The notes beneath the pieces were generated by a model, which made no database searches, was not told the origin of the DNA, and saw only the letters and a list, made by a program, of their open reading frames with translations. Source: Variovorax boronicumulans (GTDB taxonomy: Bacteria > Pseudomonadota > Gammaproteobacteria > Burkholderiales > Burkholderiaceae_C). Taken from it: a stretch of 64,000 nt of DNA. The position numbers and the translations under genes are program-made. Below, piece after piece: positions 36,501-44,828 of this stretch. The stretch is taken from contig NZ_VEDO01000011.1 of assembly GCF_007677875.1 (NCBI RefSeq), positions 1 through 64,000 of the forward strand, read 5' to 3'. Each line of letters opens with the position of its first letter. The stretch's first letter is position 1.

Positions 36501-38172
36501 GGGCGGCCTTCCGCACCGGGTTGCTGCCCGTCGCCGCGCCGGGCGCACGGCGGCCCAGCATGCGGGCTGCGAACGCGGCAGTGCCAGCGCTGGCCAGCAG
36601 GAACAGGTCCACACCGGCCACGGGCCAATAGCCCGCGCCCAATGTCTTCCCGAGGTGGTCGCCCGTGGTCAGCCAGTTCAGCACCACGGCCAGCGGCGCG
36701 AGCACGGCCACGGCCAGGCATTGCTCGCGCCAGGCCGGGTTGCCGAGGCCCCGGGCGACGGGCGCACTGCGCCACAGCGCATGCGCGAGCGCCAGCGCCC
36801 AGCCGGCCCAGAAGGCGTAGCGCTCCAAGTCGCCGCGGCCGGGCCAGCCGGCCGGCAGGCTGTCGGGCAGCAGGCGGTTGGCGATCAACATCCCCAAGGC
36901 CGCGACCAGCATGCCCGTCACCGTTCCCACGGCCAACGAATCGACCAGGCGCACGCCCTGGATGCCCTGCCTGGCATGCTGTTTCTTGCGCTTCTCAACG
37001 AAGAACACGAAGCCCGTGGCGATGCAGACGCAGCCCGCCAGCCCGCCCAGCACGTATAACCAGCGCAGCAGCCAATGGCGAAAGTGCTGCAGGTGCAGCC
37101 CGGTCAGGAACTCGTTGACGCTGTCCACCGCGCTTTGCGGCGGGTCCTCGCGCAGCAGTTCGCCCGTCGATGCCTTGAAGTGGATGCCCTCGCCCACCAG
37201 GGCGATGCGGTCGGTGCCGGCGCGGTAGACGCTGACGTAGCCGTTGGCATCGCCCACATGCTGCAAAGCGAGAAAACCGACCTCGCCGGCCATGCCCTTG
37301 GCGTGCCAGCGGCGCTGGGCCTCGGCCACCATGGCGTCGACCGAGGCCAGTGGCGCGGCCACCCCCGCGCGCTTGTGCGGCAGGCCGGTTTCCTCGGCCT
37401 CCAGCTTTTCGTGCAGCTCGTGCAGCGGGTTCAGCTGCGTGTGGCCGACCGGGAAGTACACGCCCGCGAAGATCACGAGCCCCGTGAACGCGAAGAAGAA
37501 GTGGAAGGGCAAGGCCACCACGCCCGTCATGTTGTGCAGGTCCAGCACGCTGCGCTGGGTGGCCTTCTTTGGCCGGAAGGTGAAGAACTCGCGGAAGATC
37601 TTGCGGTGCATCACCACGCCGCTGACCAGTGCGGCCAGCATCATGAGCGCGGCGAAGCCGACGATCCAGGTCCCCAGGTTCATCCAGTTCAAGGTCAGGC
37701 TGTAGTGCAGCGGGTAGAAGAACTGGCTGCCGATCTTGAGCCGGTCGTCCGGCAGCGCGGCGCCGCTGCGCGGGTCGATGGTGCGCAGGGCCCAGATCAA
37801 CTCGTCCGGGTCCTTGGCGTTGGGCAGCTCGAAACCCGCGAAGATGCCCAGCACCGGGTCGCGGTGCGTGGTGTAGGCACCCAGGCGCTGCACGGTGTCG
37901 AAGCGCGCGGGCATCGGGCCGTTCACGCGGTCACGCATGAGCTCCACGCTCTCGGCGGTCGGCTGCATGGCGTCGAAGATCGGGCGCAGCATGCGGTCAT
38001 AAGACGGCATGGGCTGCGGCGCGAAGCGCGAGGACGGGATGGCCCAGCGGTCGATCTCGCGGTCGAACACCGACAGCGCGCCGAAGAAGAACACGACCAT
38101 CAGCACGAAACCCAGCACCAGGCCGAACCATGTGTGCAGCCACGCCATGGTGAGGCGGAAGTTCGGAAACAT
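36493..38172 (-). CDS. PepSY-associated TM protein (PiuB/FsqB-like)
   Basis: A 559-residue inner-membrane protein with four or more helices. The first is WLHTWFGLVLGFVLMVVFFF (about residues 11-30). A VALPFHFFFAFTGLVIFAGV helix and a periplasmic PepSY-like region follow, and conserved His residues in the helices suggest heme or metal handling. Relatives reduce or release iron from siderophores taken up through TonB receptors. The gene lies between DUF3649 and DUF3325 genes, a common Fur-regulated trio. Confidence 0.85.
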   Translation of the reverse strand: MFPNFRLTMAWLHTWFGLVLGFVLMVVFFFGALSVFDREIDRWAIPSSRFAPQPMPSYDRMLRPIFDAMQPTAESVELMRDRVNGPMPARFDTVQRLGAYTTHRDPVLGIFAGFELPNAKDPDELIWALRTIDPRSGAALPDDRLKIGSQFFYPLHYSLTLNWMNLGTWIVGFAALMMLAALVSGVVMHRKIFREFFTFRPKKATQRSVLDLHNMTGVVALPFHFFFAFTGLVIFAGVYFPVGHTQLNPLHELHEKLEAEETGLPHKRAGVAAPLASVDAMVAEAQRRWHAKGMAGEVGFLALQHVGDANGYVSVYRAGTDRIALVGEGIHFKASTGELLREDPPQSAVDSVNEFLTGLHLQHFRHWLLRWLYVLGGLAGCVCIATGFVFFVEKRKKQHARQGIQGVRLVDSLAVGTVTGMLVAALGMLIANRLLPDSLPAGWPGRGDLERYAFWAGWALALAHALWRSAPVARGLGNPAWREQCLAVAVLAPLAVVLNWLTTGDHLGKTLGAGYWPVAGVDLFLLASAGTAAFAARMLGRRAPGAATGSNPVRKAAHA

Positions 38173-38194
38173 CGGCGGTCCTTTCAGCCCGGTT

Positions 38195-38494
38195 TCAGCG
38201 CAGCAGCGCGGTTTGCAGCAGCGTGGCAGCGCCCGCCATGAGCGCCCCGCCGCCGGCCAGCACCCCCCACACGCGCGGCAGGCTGCGCGCCGCGAAGGCC
38301 CACAGGAAGGCCACGAGGTAGACCAGCATGGCCAGCATGGCCGTCAGGTGCTCGGCGTCGTGGAACGGCATGCCCAGCGCGAACAGCCCCACCATGCCCA
38401 GCGCGACCAGGCCCCAGGCGAAGGCGTAGCCGCCCAGGACGGCCGCGCCGATGCGCGCCAGCAGATGCGAACGGGTGATGGCAGGAGCGTGCAT
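38195..38494 (-). CDS. DUF3649 membrane protein
   Basis: A 99-residue protein with three helices (GAAVLGGYAFAWGLVALGMV, LTAMLAMLVYLVAFLWAFAA and a C-terminal LAGGGALMAGAATLLQTALL). It is typical of DUF3649 proteins at the head of iron-responsive PepSY operons. A Fur-box-like palindrome ends 8 nt upstream of its ATG, supporting iron repression of the whole trio. Confidence 0.82.
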   Translation of the reverse strand: MHAPAITRSHLLARIGAAVLGGYAFAWGLVALGMVGLFALGMPFHDAEHLTAMLAMLVYLVAFLWAFAARSLPRVWGVLAGGGALMAGAATLLQTALLR

Positions 38495-38502
38495 GGCTTG
38501 AT

Positions 38503-38521
38503 ATTGAGAGTTGTTCTCATT
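38503..38521. promoter_or_regulatory. Fur-box-like operator
   Basis: The 19-bp ATTGAGAGTTGTTCTCATT is a near-palindrome of the TGAGAA/TTCTCA type expected of Fur sites. It starts 8 bp upstream of the DUF3649 ATG and overlaps a TAGAAT that could be the leftward -10. It fits iron-dependent repression of the trio; the divergent SDR gene might also respond. Confidence 0.65.
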
Positions 38522-38568
38522 CTAGAGCCATCGGGGTATAAGCACGCCCACCACCACACGAGACAACC

Positions 38569-39369
38569 ATGCCCCCTTTCAATTCCTCCACCCCCACGCC
38601 GCCTGTTGCCGTCGTCACCGGCGGCGCCCGCGGCATCGGCCTGGCCGTGGCGCGCTGGTTCCTCGCGCGCGGCCAGCGCGTGGCCCTGCTGGACATCGAG
38701 GCCGAAGCGCTGCGGCGCACGGTCGCGGAACTGGCGGCGCCGGACGCAGTGCTGGGCCTGCCCTGCGATGTGTCCGACCCGGCCCAGGTGCAGGCCGCGA
38801 TCGACCGCGTCGCCGCCACCTTCGGCCGCATCGACGCGCTCGTCAACAACGCCGGCATCGCCATCTTCAAGCCCATCGGCGAGACCGGCTTCGACGACTG
38901 GCGGCGCGTGCTGGCCGTGAACCTGGACGGCCCCTTCCTGTGCAGTCAGGCTTGCGTGCCGCACATGCGGGCGGGCGGCGGGGGCGCGATCGTCAACATC
39001 GCCTCCATCTCGGGCCTGCGCGCGAGCACGCTGCGCGTGGCCTACGGCACCAGCAAGGCCGCGCTGATCCATCTGACGAAACAGCAGGCCACCGAGCTGG
39101 GGACCCACGGCATCCGTGTGAACTGCGTGGCGCCCGGCCCGGTGGACACCGAGATGGCCAGGCAGGTCCACAGCCCGGCCATCCGCAAGGACTACCACGA
39201 CGTGATTCCTCTGGAGCGCTACGGCACGCCCGAAGAGATCGCCGAGGCCGTCGGCTTTTTGTGCAGCCCCGCGGCCAGCTACGTCAACGGCCAGTTGCTG
39301 GCCGTGGATGGCGGCTTCGATGCAGCCGGCATCGGCCTGGCCACGCTGCGTCAGGGCGCAAAGGGCTGA
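38569..39369 (+). CDS. short-chain dehydrogenase/reductase
   Basis: A 266-residue classical SDR: cofactor motif TGGARGIG (about residues 18-25), NNAG, catalytic Ser in SISG, and YGTSK with the catalytic Tyr and Lys. An Asp at the end of the second strand (ALLDIE) favours NAD(H) over NADP(H). The substrate is unknown. It converges with the DUF11 gene, with 6 bp between stops. Confidence 0.92.
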   Translation: MPPFNSSTPTPPVAVVTGGARGIGLAVARWFLARGQRVALLDIEAEALRRTVAELAAPDAVLGLPCDVSDPAQVQAAIDRVAATFGRIDALVNNAGIAIFKPIGETGFDDWRRVLAVNLDGPFLCSQACVPHMRAGGGGAIVNIASISGLRASTLRVAYGTSKAALIHLTKQQATELGTHGIRVNCVAPGPVDTEMARQVHSPAIRKDYHDVIPLERYGTPEEIAEAVGFLCSPAASYVNGQLLAVDGGFDAAGIGLATLRQGAKG

Positions 39370-39375
39370 AGGGCC

Positions 39376-41193
39376 TCACGGGGTGCCCGTCGCGGTGACC
39401 GTGCACTGCAGCGTCAGCGTGACCTGCCCGCCGACCGGAAAGCTGGCGATGGCCACGCCGCTGCCCAGCAGGCTGGCCACGGGCACCGCAGGGGCTGCGC
39501 AGGCCGCGCCGCCCATGCCGGTGCAGCTGGCCGTGCTGCTGGGTGCGCTGCAGTTCAGCCCTGCGCCCGGTGCGTCGCGCAGCAGCGCGCCGTTGGCTGG
39601 GTCCGGGCCCAGGTTGTCGGCGACGATGGTGTAGGTCAGCACGTCGCCGGGACGGCCACCGGTGGCTGGCAGCACGCTCTTGCGCACGCGCAGATCGGCG
39701 GCCGGGCGCACGCTGTTGGTGAAGCTGCAGCTCAGGTTGTCCCCGGCCACCAGCGTCACGGAAAAGCTGGCCCCGTCGCCGAACGGCGTCTGCCCCCCGG
39801 CAAGCGCATTGGTGCAAGCCCAGCCGCTCGCGTACTCTGACAGGGTGGCACCGCCCGCGGCCGTCTCGGACAAGGTGTAACTGCTGCCCACCGTGGCCGT
39901 CGCCACGGTGACGCTGCCGTTGGCGGTGTTGCCGCTGCCCGTGGTGATGACGGGCGCCGGTGCGCCGGGCCCGACGATGGCAAGGCTGAACTGGTCGGTC
40001 GCGTTGCGCCGGCCATACGGCACGCGCTTGGACAGGCTCAGCGCGGCGCGCCCCTCGTTGCTGAAACTGCAAGCCACACCGGTGTCGGTCGGCATCGTGA
40101 AGTTCCCGGTATCTCCCGTGCCGCTGGCGAAGACCGCGTTGTCGCTGAGCCGGCGGCAGGACCAGGCGATCGTGTAGCTCGCAGCCAGGCCGCGCGTGAA
40201 GGTCTCGCGGATGGTCACAGGCTGGCCGGGCAGTCCGTTGGCACTGGCCGGCGTGCTGCCGGACGGGGCGACTGCGCTGCCCGCCGTGGCCGTCTCGGCG
40301 CCCGCACCCGAAATGGCCAGGCCCACGGCATCGGCGGCGGTGGCATTGGTCCAGCCGGATTGGAGCGTGATGGGCAGCTGTGGACGGTTGGCCGAGCCGA
40401 TGCCCAGGGCCATGGTGTCGAAGGCCTCGCCGTTGGCGGTGAGCACCAGCCGGTCGAAGGTGGTGTTCTGGGTGTCGATGAACACCAAGGTGTCCGGAAA
40501 GTTGTAGTCGGCGAAGTCGGGGTCGAAAGAGGCCGACGGGTACTGCGACAGCCGGTAAGTGCCCGTGGGCGCGTCCCAGCTCCAGAAGGCAGGCGTGCGT
40601 GCGGGCAGGTACGGGTCGACCACGGTGACGGTCCAGCTGCTGGTGTCCACAGGCACACCGCGGTAGAAGGCCGTGAAGCGGTAGCTGGCCGGGCCGCAGA
40701 CCTCGCAGGCGCCGGGGTCGAACAGGGACAGGATGGTCTTGCGCGGCGCGCTCACGGTGCCGTCGAAGCGGAAGTCGATGGTGGTGGTGGACACGGCACT
40801 GGCAGGCACGTCATCCACTGCCCGGGGCGCTTCCCCTTCGGAGCCGAAATGGGTGATGCCGGACGCACCGCCGAGCGACAGGGCATAGGGGCTGTTGTCG
40901 TACTCGCCGTAGGTGGGGCTGTAGATCCGCGTCGTGGCCAGTTGGCTCTCTGCGAACACGTAGTGCACTCCAGCCCCGGTGCGTGTGATGTCCACGGTGC
41001 CGCTGATGGAAGCGCCCCCGGGTGTCCACACCCAGGTCAGCGTGCGTGTCTGGCCGTCATTGGTCAGTCCGGGTGTTCCACCGGCGAGGTCCACCCAGGC
41101 GGTTTGCGCCACCGCGGGCCGGCCCACGGCGAGCAACAGGAGTGCCAGGACGAACAGCCCGCGCCGCGCCAGGGATGTGCAGATCTTGTCCAT
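39376..41193 (-). CDS. secreted DUF11-domain surface protein
   Basis: A 605-residue protein with a signal peptide (cleavage after AVA before Gln-Thr-Ala). A long N-terminal part of unknown fold contains a CEVC pair, and two beta-rich domains follow, each ending in a cysteine-containing segment such as VACSFSNEG or LSCSFTNSV. The C-terminal DUF11-type module begins ADLRVRKSVLPATGGRPGDV and carries three further Cys. It has no membrane anchor. It is the last gene of a three-gene operon behind the barrel protein, 5 nt downstream of its stop, so it may be an exported substrate or surface partner of that barrel. Confidence 0.75.
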   Translation of the reverse strand: MDKICTSLARRGLFVLALLLLAVGRPAVAQTAWVDLAGGTPGLTNDGQTRTLTWVWTPGGASISGTVDITRTGAGVHYVFAESQLATTRIYSPTYGEYDNSPYALSLGGASGITHFGSEGEAPRAVDDVPASAVSTTTIDFRFDGTVSAPRKTILSLFDPGACEVCGPASYRFTAFYRGVPVDTSSWTVTVVDPYLPARTPAFWSWDAPTGTYRLSQYPSASFDPDFADYNFPDTLVFIDTQNTTFDRLVLTANGEAFDTMALGIGSANRPQLPITLQSGWTNATAADAVGLAISGAGAETATAGSAVAPSGSTPASANGLPGQPVTIRETFTRGLAASYTIAWSCRRLSDNAVFASGTGDTGNFTMPTDTGVACSFSNEGRAALSLSKRVPYGRRNATDQFSLAIVGPGAPAPVITTGSGNTANGSVTVATATVGSSYTLSETAAGGATLSEYASGWACTNALAGGQTPFGDGASFSVTLVAGDNLSCSFTNSVRPAADLRVRKSVLPATGGRPGDVLTYTIVADNLGPDPANGALLRDAPGAGLNCSAPSSTASCTGMGGAACAAPAVPVASLLGSGVAIASFPVGGQVTLTLQCTVTATGTP

Positions 41194-41198
41194 GTCGC

Positions 41199-44100
41199 TC
41201 AATAGCTCCCCACCACGTTGATGTACCAGCCCCGGTACCGGTAGCCGTAGCGTGTCAGGTCGTCGCTGAAGTCGGTGAAGTTGTAGCCCACGCCCAGGCG
41301 CAGGTTCTTGGTGATGTCGCGGTCGATGCCGGCCAGCCAGCCCTGGCGCGTGCCGCCGCTCTTGACGTCCAGCCAGCGGTATTCGGCCAGCGCATGCCAC
41401 TGCTCGGGCAGCGTGTAGCGCGCCTGCACGGCCGCGAAGCGGGTGCTGGAATCGAACCAGGGGCCGGTGCCACGGCGCGCGCGCGCCGCACCCTCGCGCT
41501 CGGCCAGCTTGGCGGCGAACTCCCACCGGTGGTCGTATCTGTAGATGCCCTCCAGCGAGACCACGTGCGCGCGCTGGTCGTATTCCGTGTTGCCGATCTG
41601 GCCCAGCGACAGCAGGTCGTACAGGTAGGTGTAGCGGCCCAGCAGCGCATAGCGCGCATCGTCGTGCGGCCGCCAGGCGAAGCCCGCGCCGGCCTCGGTG
41701 AACCTGGCGCCGGCCAGTGCATCGATCTGGTCGCGCGTGCGCGAATGGTTCAGCCGGCCGGACACGCGCCAGTCTTCGTCGAGCTTGTGGTTCACCCGGT
41801 TGGTGCTGACCCACTGGCGGCGGCGTTCGGCGCCCGTGTCCTCGCGCCACTCCAGCTTGCTGGACCACTCGGTGCTGGCCGACACGCGGCCCGCGCTCAC
41901 GCTCACGGCGCGCCGGTGCACGGTGCCGGCGCTGGTGTCCAGGTCGCCCTTTTGCAGCGTGAAGCCGGTGCTCCAGCCCACCGCCGGGTAGAAGTCCATG
42001 CCGAAGGTGTGGACCAGGCCGCGGCCTTCGCGCTCCTTGAGGAACTGGCTCTCGTTGTACAGGTTGCTGCGCTCGTTCAGGCGCCAGCGCTGGCCCAGCG
42101 TCCAGCCGCTCTGCAGGCGCTGGTTGAACAGCGCGTCGTAGTCGCTGGTGTCGGTGGCATGGGTGATGGTTCCGTACAGGCTGTGGTCGGTGTTGAGCCG
42201 GTACTCGCCGTTGAGCTGGGCCGCGTTGCCGCGGTCGCCGTGCGTGACTTCCGCGCCCAGCACCGAGAGGTTGTCGAAGCGGTAGCGTGCGCCCAGTGTG
42301 GTGGCGTCGTTGTCGGGGTAGCGGCCGCCGTCATCGTCCAGCGTCTGCTGGGCGATGCCGTACAGCTCCAGCTGCGGCGTCACGCGGCGTCCGTACTTCA
42401 CGGCGCCCAGCGTGCCTTGCGCCGGACCCGTGAGTCGCTCCTGCGTGATGCGGCGCAGCTCGCCGGTCACGGTGTCGTCTTCGGTCGGGCGCCATTGCGC
42501 GGTCAACCGGGTCTGCTCCAGCGCCTCGGCACCGCGCGTGGCGCGGCTGTGCTGGGCCAGGATCTCCACCGTGTCGCTGACCTGGCCGCGCACCTCGGCG
42601 CCGACCTCGAGCCGGTCCACGCCGTAGTCTTCGCGCGCCGCCGAGAAGCCCGCATCCACCCGCCGCCACCAGGCACCCACGGTCCAGTTGCGTTCGGTCC
42701 ATCCAAGCTCCTGCAGGCTGGCCTGCGCCTCGGCCAGCGTGGCGTGGCCGGCGCGCGCGCCCAGCTCCGGGTTGCGCTGCGCGAAGCTCAGGCCGCCGTT
42801 GCTGGAGACGAACACCGGCGCGCTGCTGGCGCGGCTGTTGCTCCGCTCGAGCCGCAGCGTGGTGCCGCGGCCGGCCTGCAGGGTCACGTCCACACCCTTG
42901 AGGCTGTAGTCCTCGCCAGCGCGGCCTTCGTCCACGTAGGTCGCGCCCACGGCCACATGGTCGCCGATCCACTGCTTGCCGCGGATCCCGGCCGCCAGAT
43001 TGCCGCTGTCGAAGCTGGTCGGGATCCACTCGTAGTCGGCCAGCAGGTACTGCTCCAGACCCGCGAGCGGGGTGTCGCGCGTGATGCCCTGCAGGCCGTC
43101 GTCGGCGAACTGCAGCAGCGGGCGCAGCAGGATGATGCGGCCCTGCAGGTCGCTGATCTCGTAGTCGGTGCCGCGCAGCAGCTGGCGTCGGCTCTCCACA
43201 CGGCCGGTGCTGCGGTTGCGCTGCTCCACGACCACCACTTCGGAGCCCGGCAGGATGTCGGTGTGGCGCAGGTAGTAGAGGCTGCCGCCCGTGCCCACGA
43301 ACTCGCTGTGGCCCGGCGCGGTCTGCGCCTCCGAGGCGAAGGCGCGCAGCTGGGTGCTGGCCTCGCCCCAGGGATTGGTGCCCGTGGAGCGCCACTTGGC
43401 CGCTGCGCCGTACAACGAGCGGATGTACTGGCCGTAGGCGGTGCCCGTCAAACCGGTCTGGTAGTTGCCCCACAGGGCCTGGTTCTTGTCCCAGTCCACG
43501 CGCAGGTAGAAGCGGCCCTGGGTGTCCACGTCGCGCACCGTGGTGGAGTCGTCGCCGTAGGTCGGGTAGTACAGGTCGGGATCGAGACGCCGGAAGATGT
43601 CCTGCGGATCGGCCCGCGTGAAGCCGGAAAACAGCCGGCGCACATCGCGCTCCTGGGTGTCGGCCTGGCCGGTCACGAGGTAGGTGCCATCGATCTTGGC
43701 CTTGCCGTAGAAGGCCAGCCGGCCATTGCTGAGCACGCTGCGCTCGCGTCCGTTCAGGGCCAGTTCGCGGCCCGGGCCGCTGGCCTGGTTCTGGAACACC
43801 GTGAGGTCGGCGATGCCCACGCCGAACAGGTACTTGCCCGTGACGTCCACCTCCAGCACATGCTGCAGCGGCGCCTGGCCGGGCGCGCGCACCGTGAGGT
43901 CGAAGCGGTGCAGGCCCACGGGCGACAGGAACTCGGCGACGAACTTGCGCTGCAGGTCGGTCGGGTAGCCCTGGCCGTTGATCTCCAGTGAGGCGCCCTC
44001 AGGCAGGTTGCGGCCCTGGATGCGGATGCGCGAGCCGTACATGGCGATGTTCTGCTGGCGCAGGTCGTTGCTGGCGAACACGCTGTCCACCAGGCGCTGG

Positions 44101-44828
44101 GCCTGGGCCTGCTGCAGGCTCAGAGCCTGGCCCAGGCTGCGCTCGGCGCTGTCGCGCAGCTGCGTGTCACGGCGCTCCACGTCCTCGGGCCGGGCCAGGC
44201 GCAGGCTGCGCGGGAGGGTTTCGTCCACTGCGCCATCGGCGCCGTAGGCGCGCAACACATAGACGAGCTCGTCGCCCGTGCGCAGCGGAAAGCGCGAAGC
44301 AGGCGCCCCACTCCACTCCACGCGGCTGACGGCGCCCACCGGCATGGCCAGCACGGCCAGCGGTTCGGTGTAGGCGCTGTCGCTGGCGCGGTAGAGCGTG
44401 AGCTCGAAGCGGCGCACGAAGGCCGGGTAGTTGCTGCGCAGGTAAAAGGGCACGGCGCGCGTGAGGCGGCCGTTCTCGAAGGCCACCTCGGCCGGGCCGG
44501 ACACGCTCAGTTCGGGCAGGCCCAGCGCCGGGTCTTCGGTGGCCCAGACGATGCCGCCACCCGGCAGCTGCAGCGACAGGCCGGTGCCGCCCACCGTGCG
44601 GCCGGCCGGTGCCGGTGCGGGCGCCTGGGCGTCCGGCACGCTGCGCGGCTGACGCTGAAAAAGCGGCTGACCCTCGGCCGTGCTGCAGCCCTGGGCATTG
44701 CAGCCGGGCACGGCGTTGGCGGCGGATGCGGCTGGCGCGGCGGCAGGCGCGGCCACCTGACCGAAGGCATCGAGCGTTCCAGCCGAAGCCAGGGAGACCA
44801 GGGCGCAGCCCAGCACACGGCGCTTCAT
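41199..44828 (-). CDS. large outer-membrane beta-barrel protein
   Basis: A 1209-residue protein with a signal peptide (to about residue 23). A soluble periplasmic region (about 30-330) has a CNAQGCSTAEG Cys pair, and a long C-terminal part is built of alternating amphipathic strands with frequent Tyr/Trp/Arg, for example RWRLNERSNLYNESQF and ARYALLGRYTYLYDLL, ending in GSY. That is the pattern of a large barrel. No TonB box or plug motif was recognised, so it is not a standard receptor. It overlaps the upstream DUF11/OmpA-like gene by 4 nt. It could export or anchor its DUF11 neighbours. Confidence 0.75.
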   Translation of the reverse strand: MKRRVLGCALVSLASAGTLDAFGQVAAPAAAPAASAANAVPGCNAQGCSTAEGQPLFQRQPRSVPDAQAPAPAPAGRTVGGTGLSLQLPGGGIVWATEDPALGLPELSVSGPAEVAFENGRLTRAVPFYLRSNYPAFVRRFELTLYRASDSAYTEPLAVLAMPVGAVSRVEWSGAPASRFPLRTGDELVYVLRAYGADGAVDETLPRSLRLARPEDVERRDTQLRDSAERSLGQALSLQQAQAQRLVDSVFASNDLRQQNIAMYGSRIRIQGRNLPEGASLEINGQGYPTDLQRKFVAEFLSPVGLHRFDLTVRAPGQAPLQHVLEVDVTGKYLFGVGIADLTVFQNQASGPGRELALNGRERSVLSNGRLAFYGKAKIDGTYLVTGQADTQERDVRRLFSGFTRADPQDIFRRLDPDLYYPTYGDDSTTVRDVDTQGRFYLRVDWDKNQALWGNYQTGLTGTAYGQYIRSLYGAAAKWRSTGTNPWGEASTQLRAFASEAQTAPGHSEFVGTGGSLYYLRHTDILPGSEVVVVEQRNRSTGRVESRRQLLRGTDYEISDLQGRIILLRPLLQFADDGLQGITRDTPLAGLEQYLLADYEWIPTSFDSGNLAAGIRGKQWIGDHVAVGATYVDEGRAGEDYSLKGVDVTLQAGRGTTLRLERSNSRASSAPVFVSSNGGLSFAQRNPELGARAGHATLAEAQASLQELGWTERNWTVGAWWRRVDAGFSAAREDYGVDRLEVGAEVRGQVSDTVEILAQHSRATRGAEALEQTRLTAQWRPTEDDTVTGELRRITQERLTGPAQGTLGAVKYGRRVTPQLELYGIAQQTLDDDGGRYPDNDATTLGARYRFDNLSVLGAEVTHGDRGNAAQLNGEYRLNTDHSLYGTITHATDTSDYDALFNQRLQSGWTLGQRWRLNERSNLYNESQFLKEREGRGLVHTFGMDFYPAVGWSTGFTLQKGDLDTSAGTVHRRAVSVSAGRVSASTEWSSKLEWREDTGAERRRQWVSTNRVNHKLDEDWRVSGRLNHSRTRDQIDALAGARFTEAGAGFAWRPHDDARYALLGRYTYLYDLLSLGQIGNTEYDQRAHVVSLEGIYRYDHRWEFAAKLAEREGAARARRGTGPWFDSSTRFAAVQARYTLPEQWHALAEYRWLDVKSGGTRQGWLAGIDRDITKNLRLGVGYNFTDFSDDLTRYGYRYRGWYINVVGSY

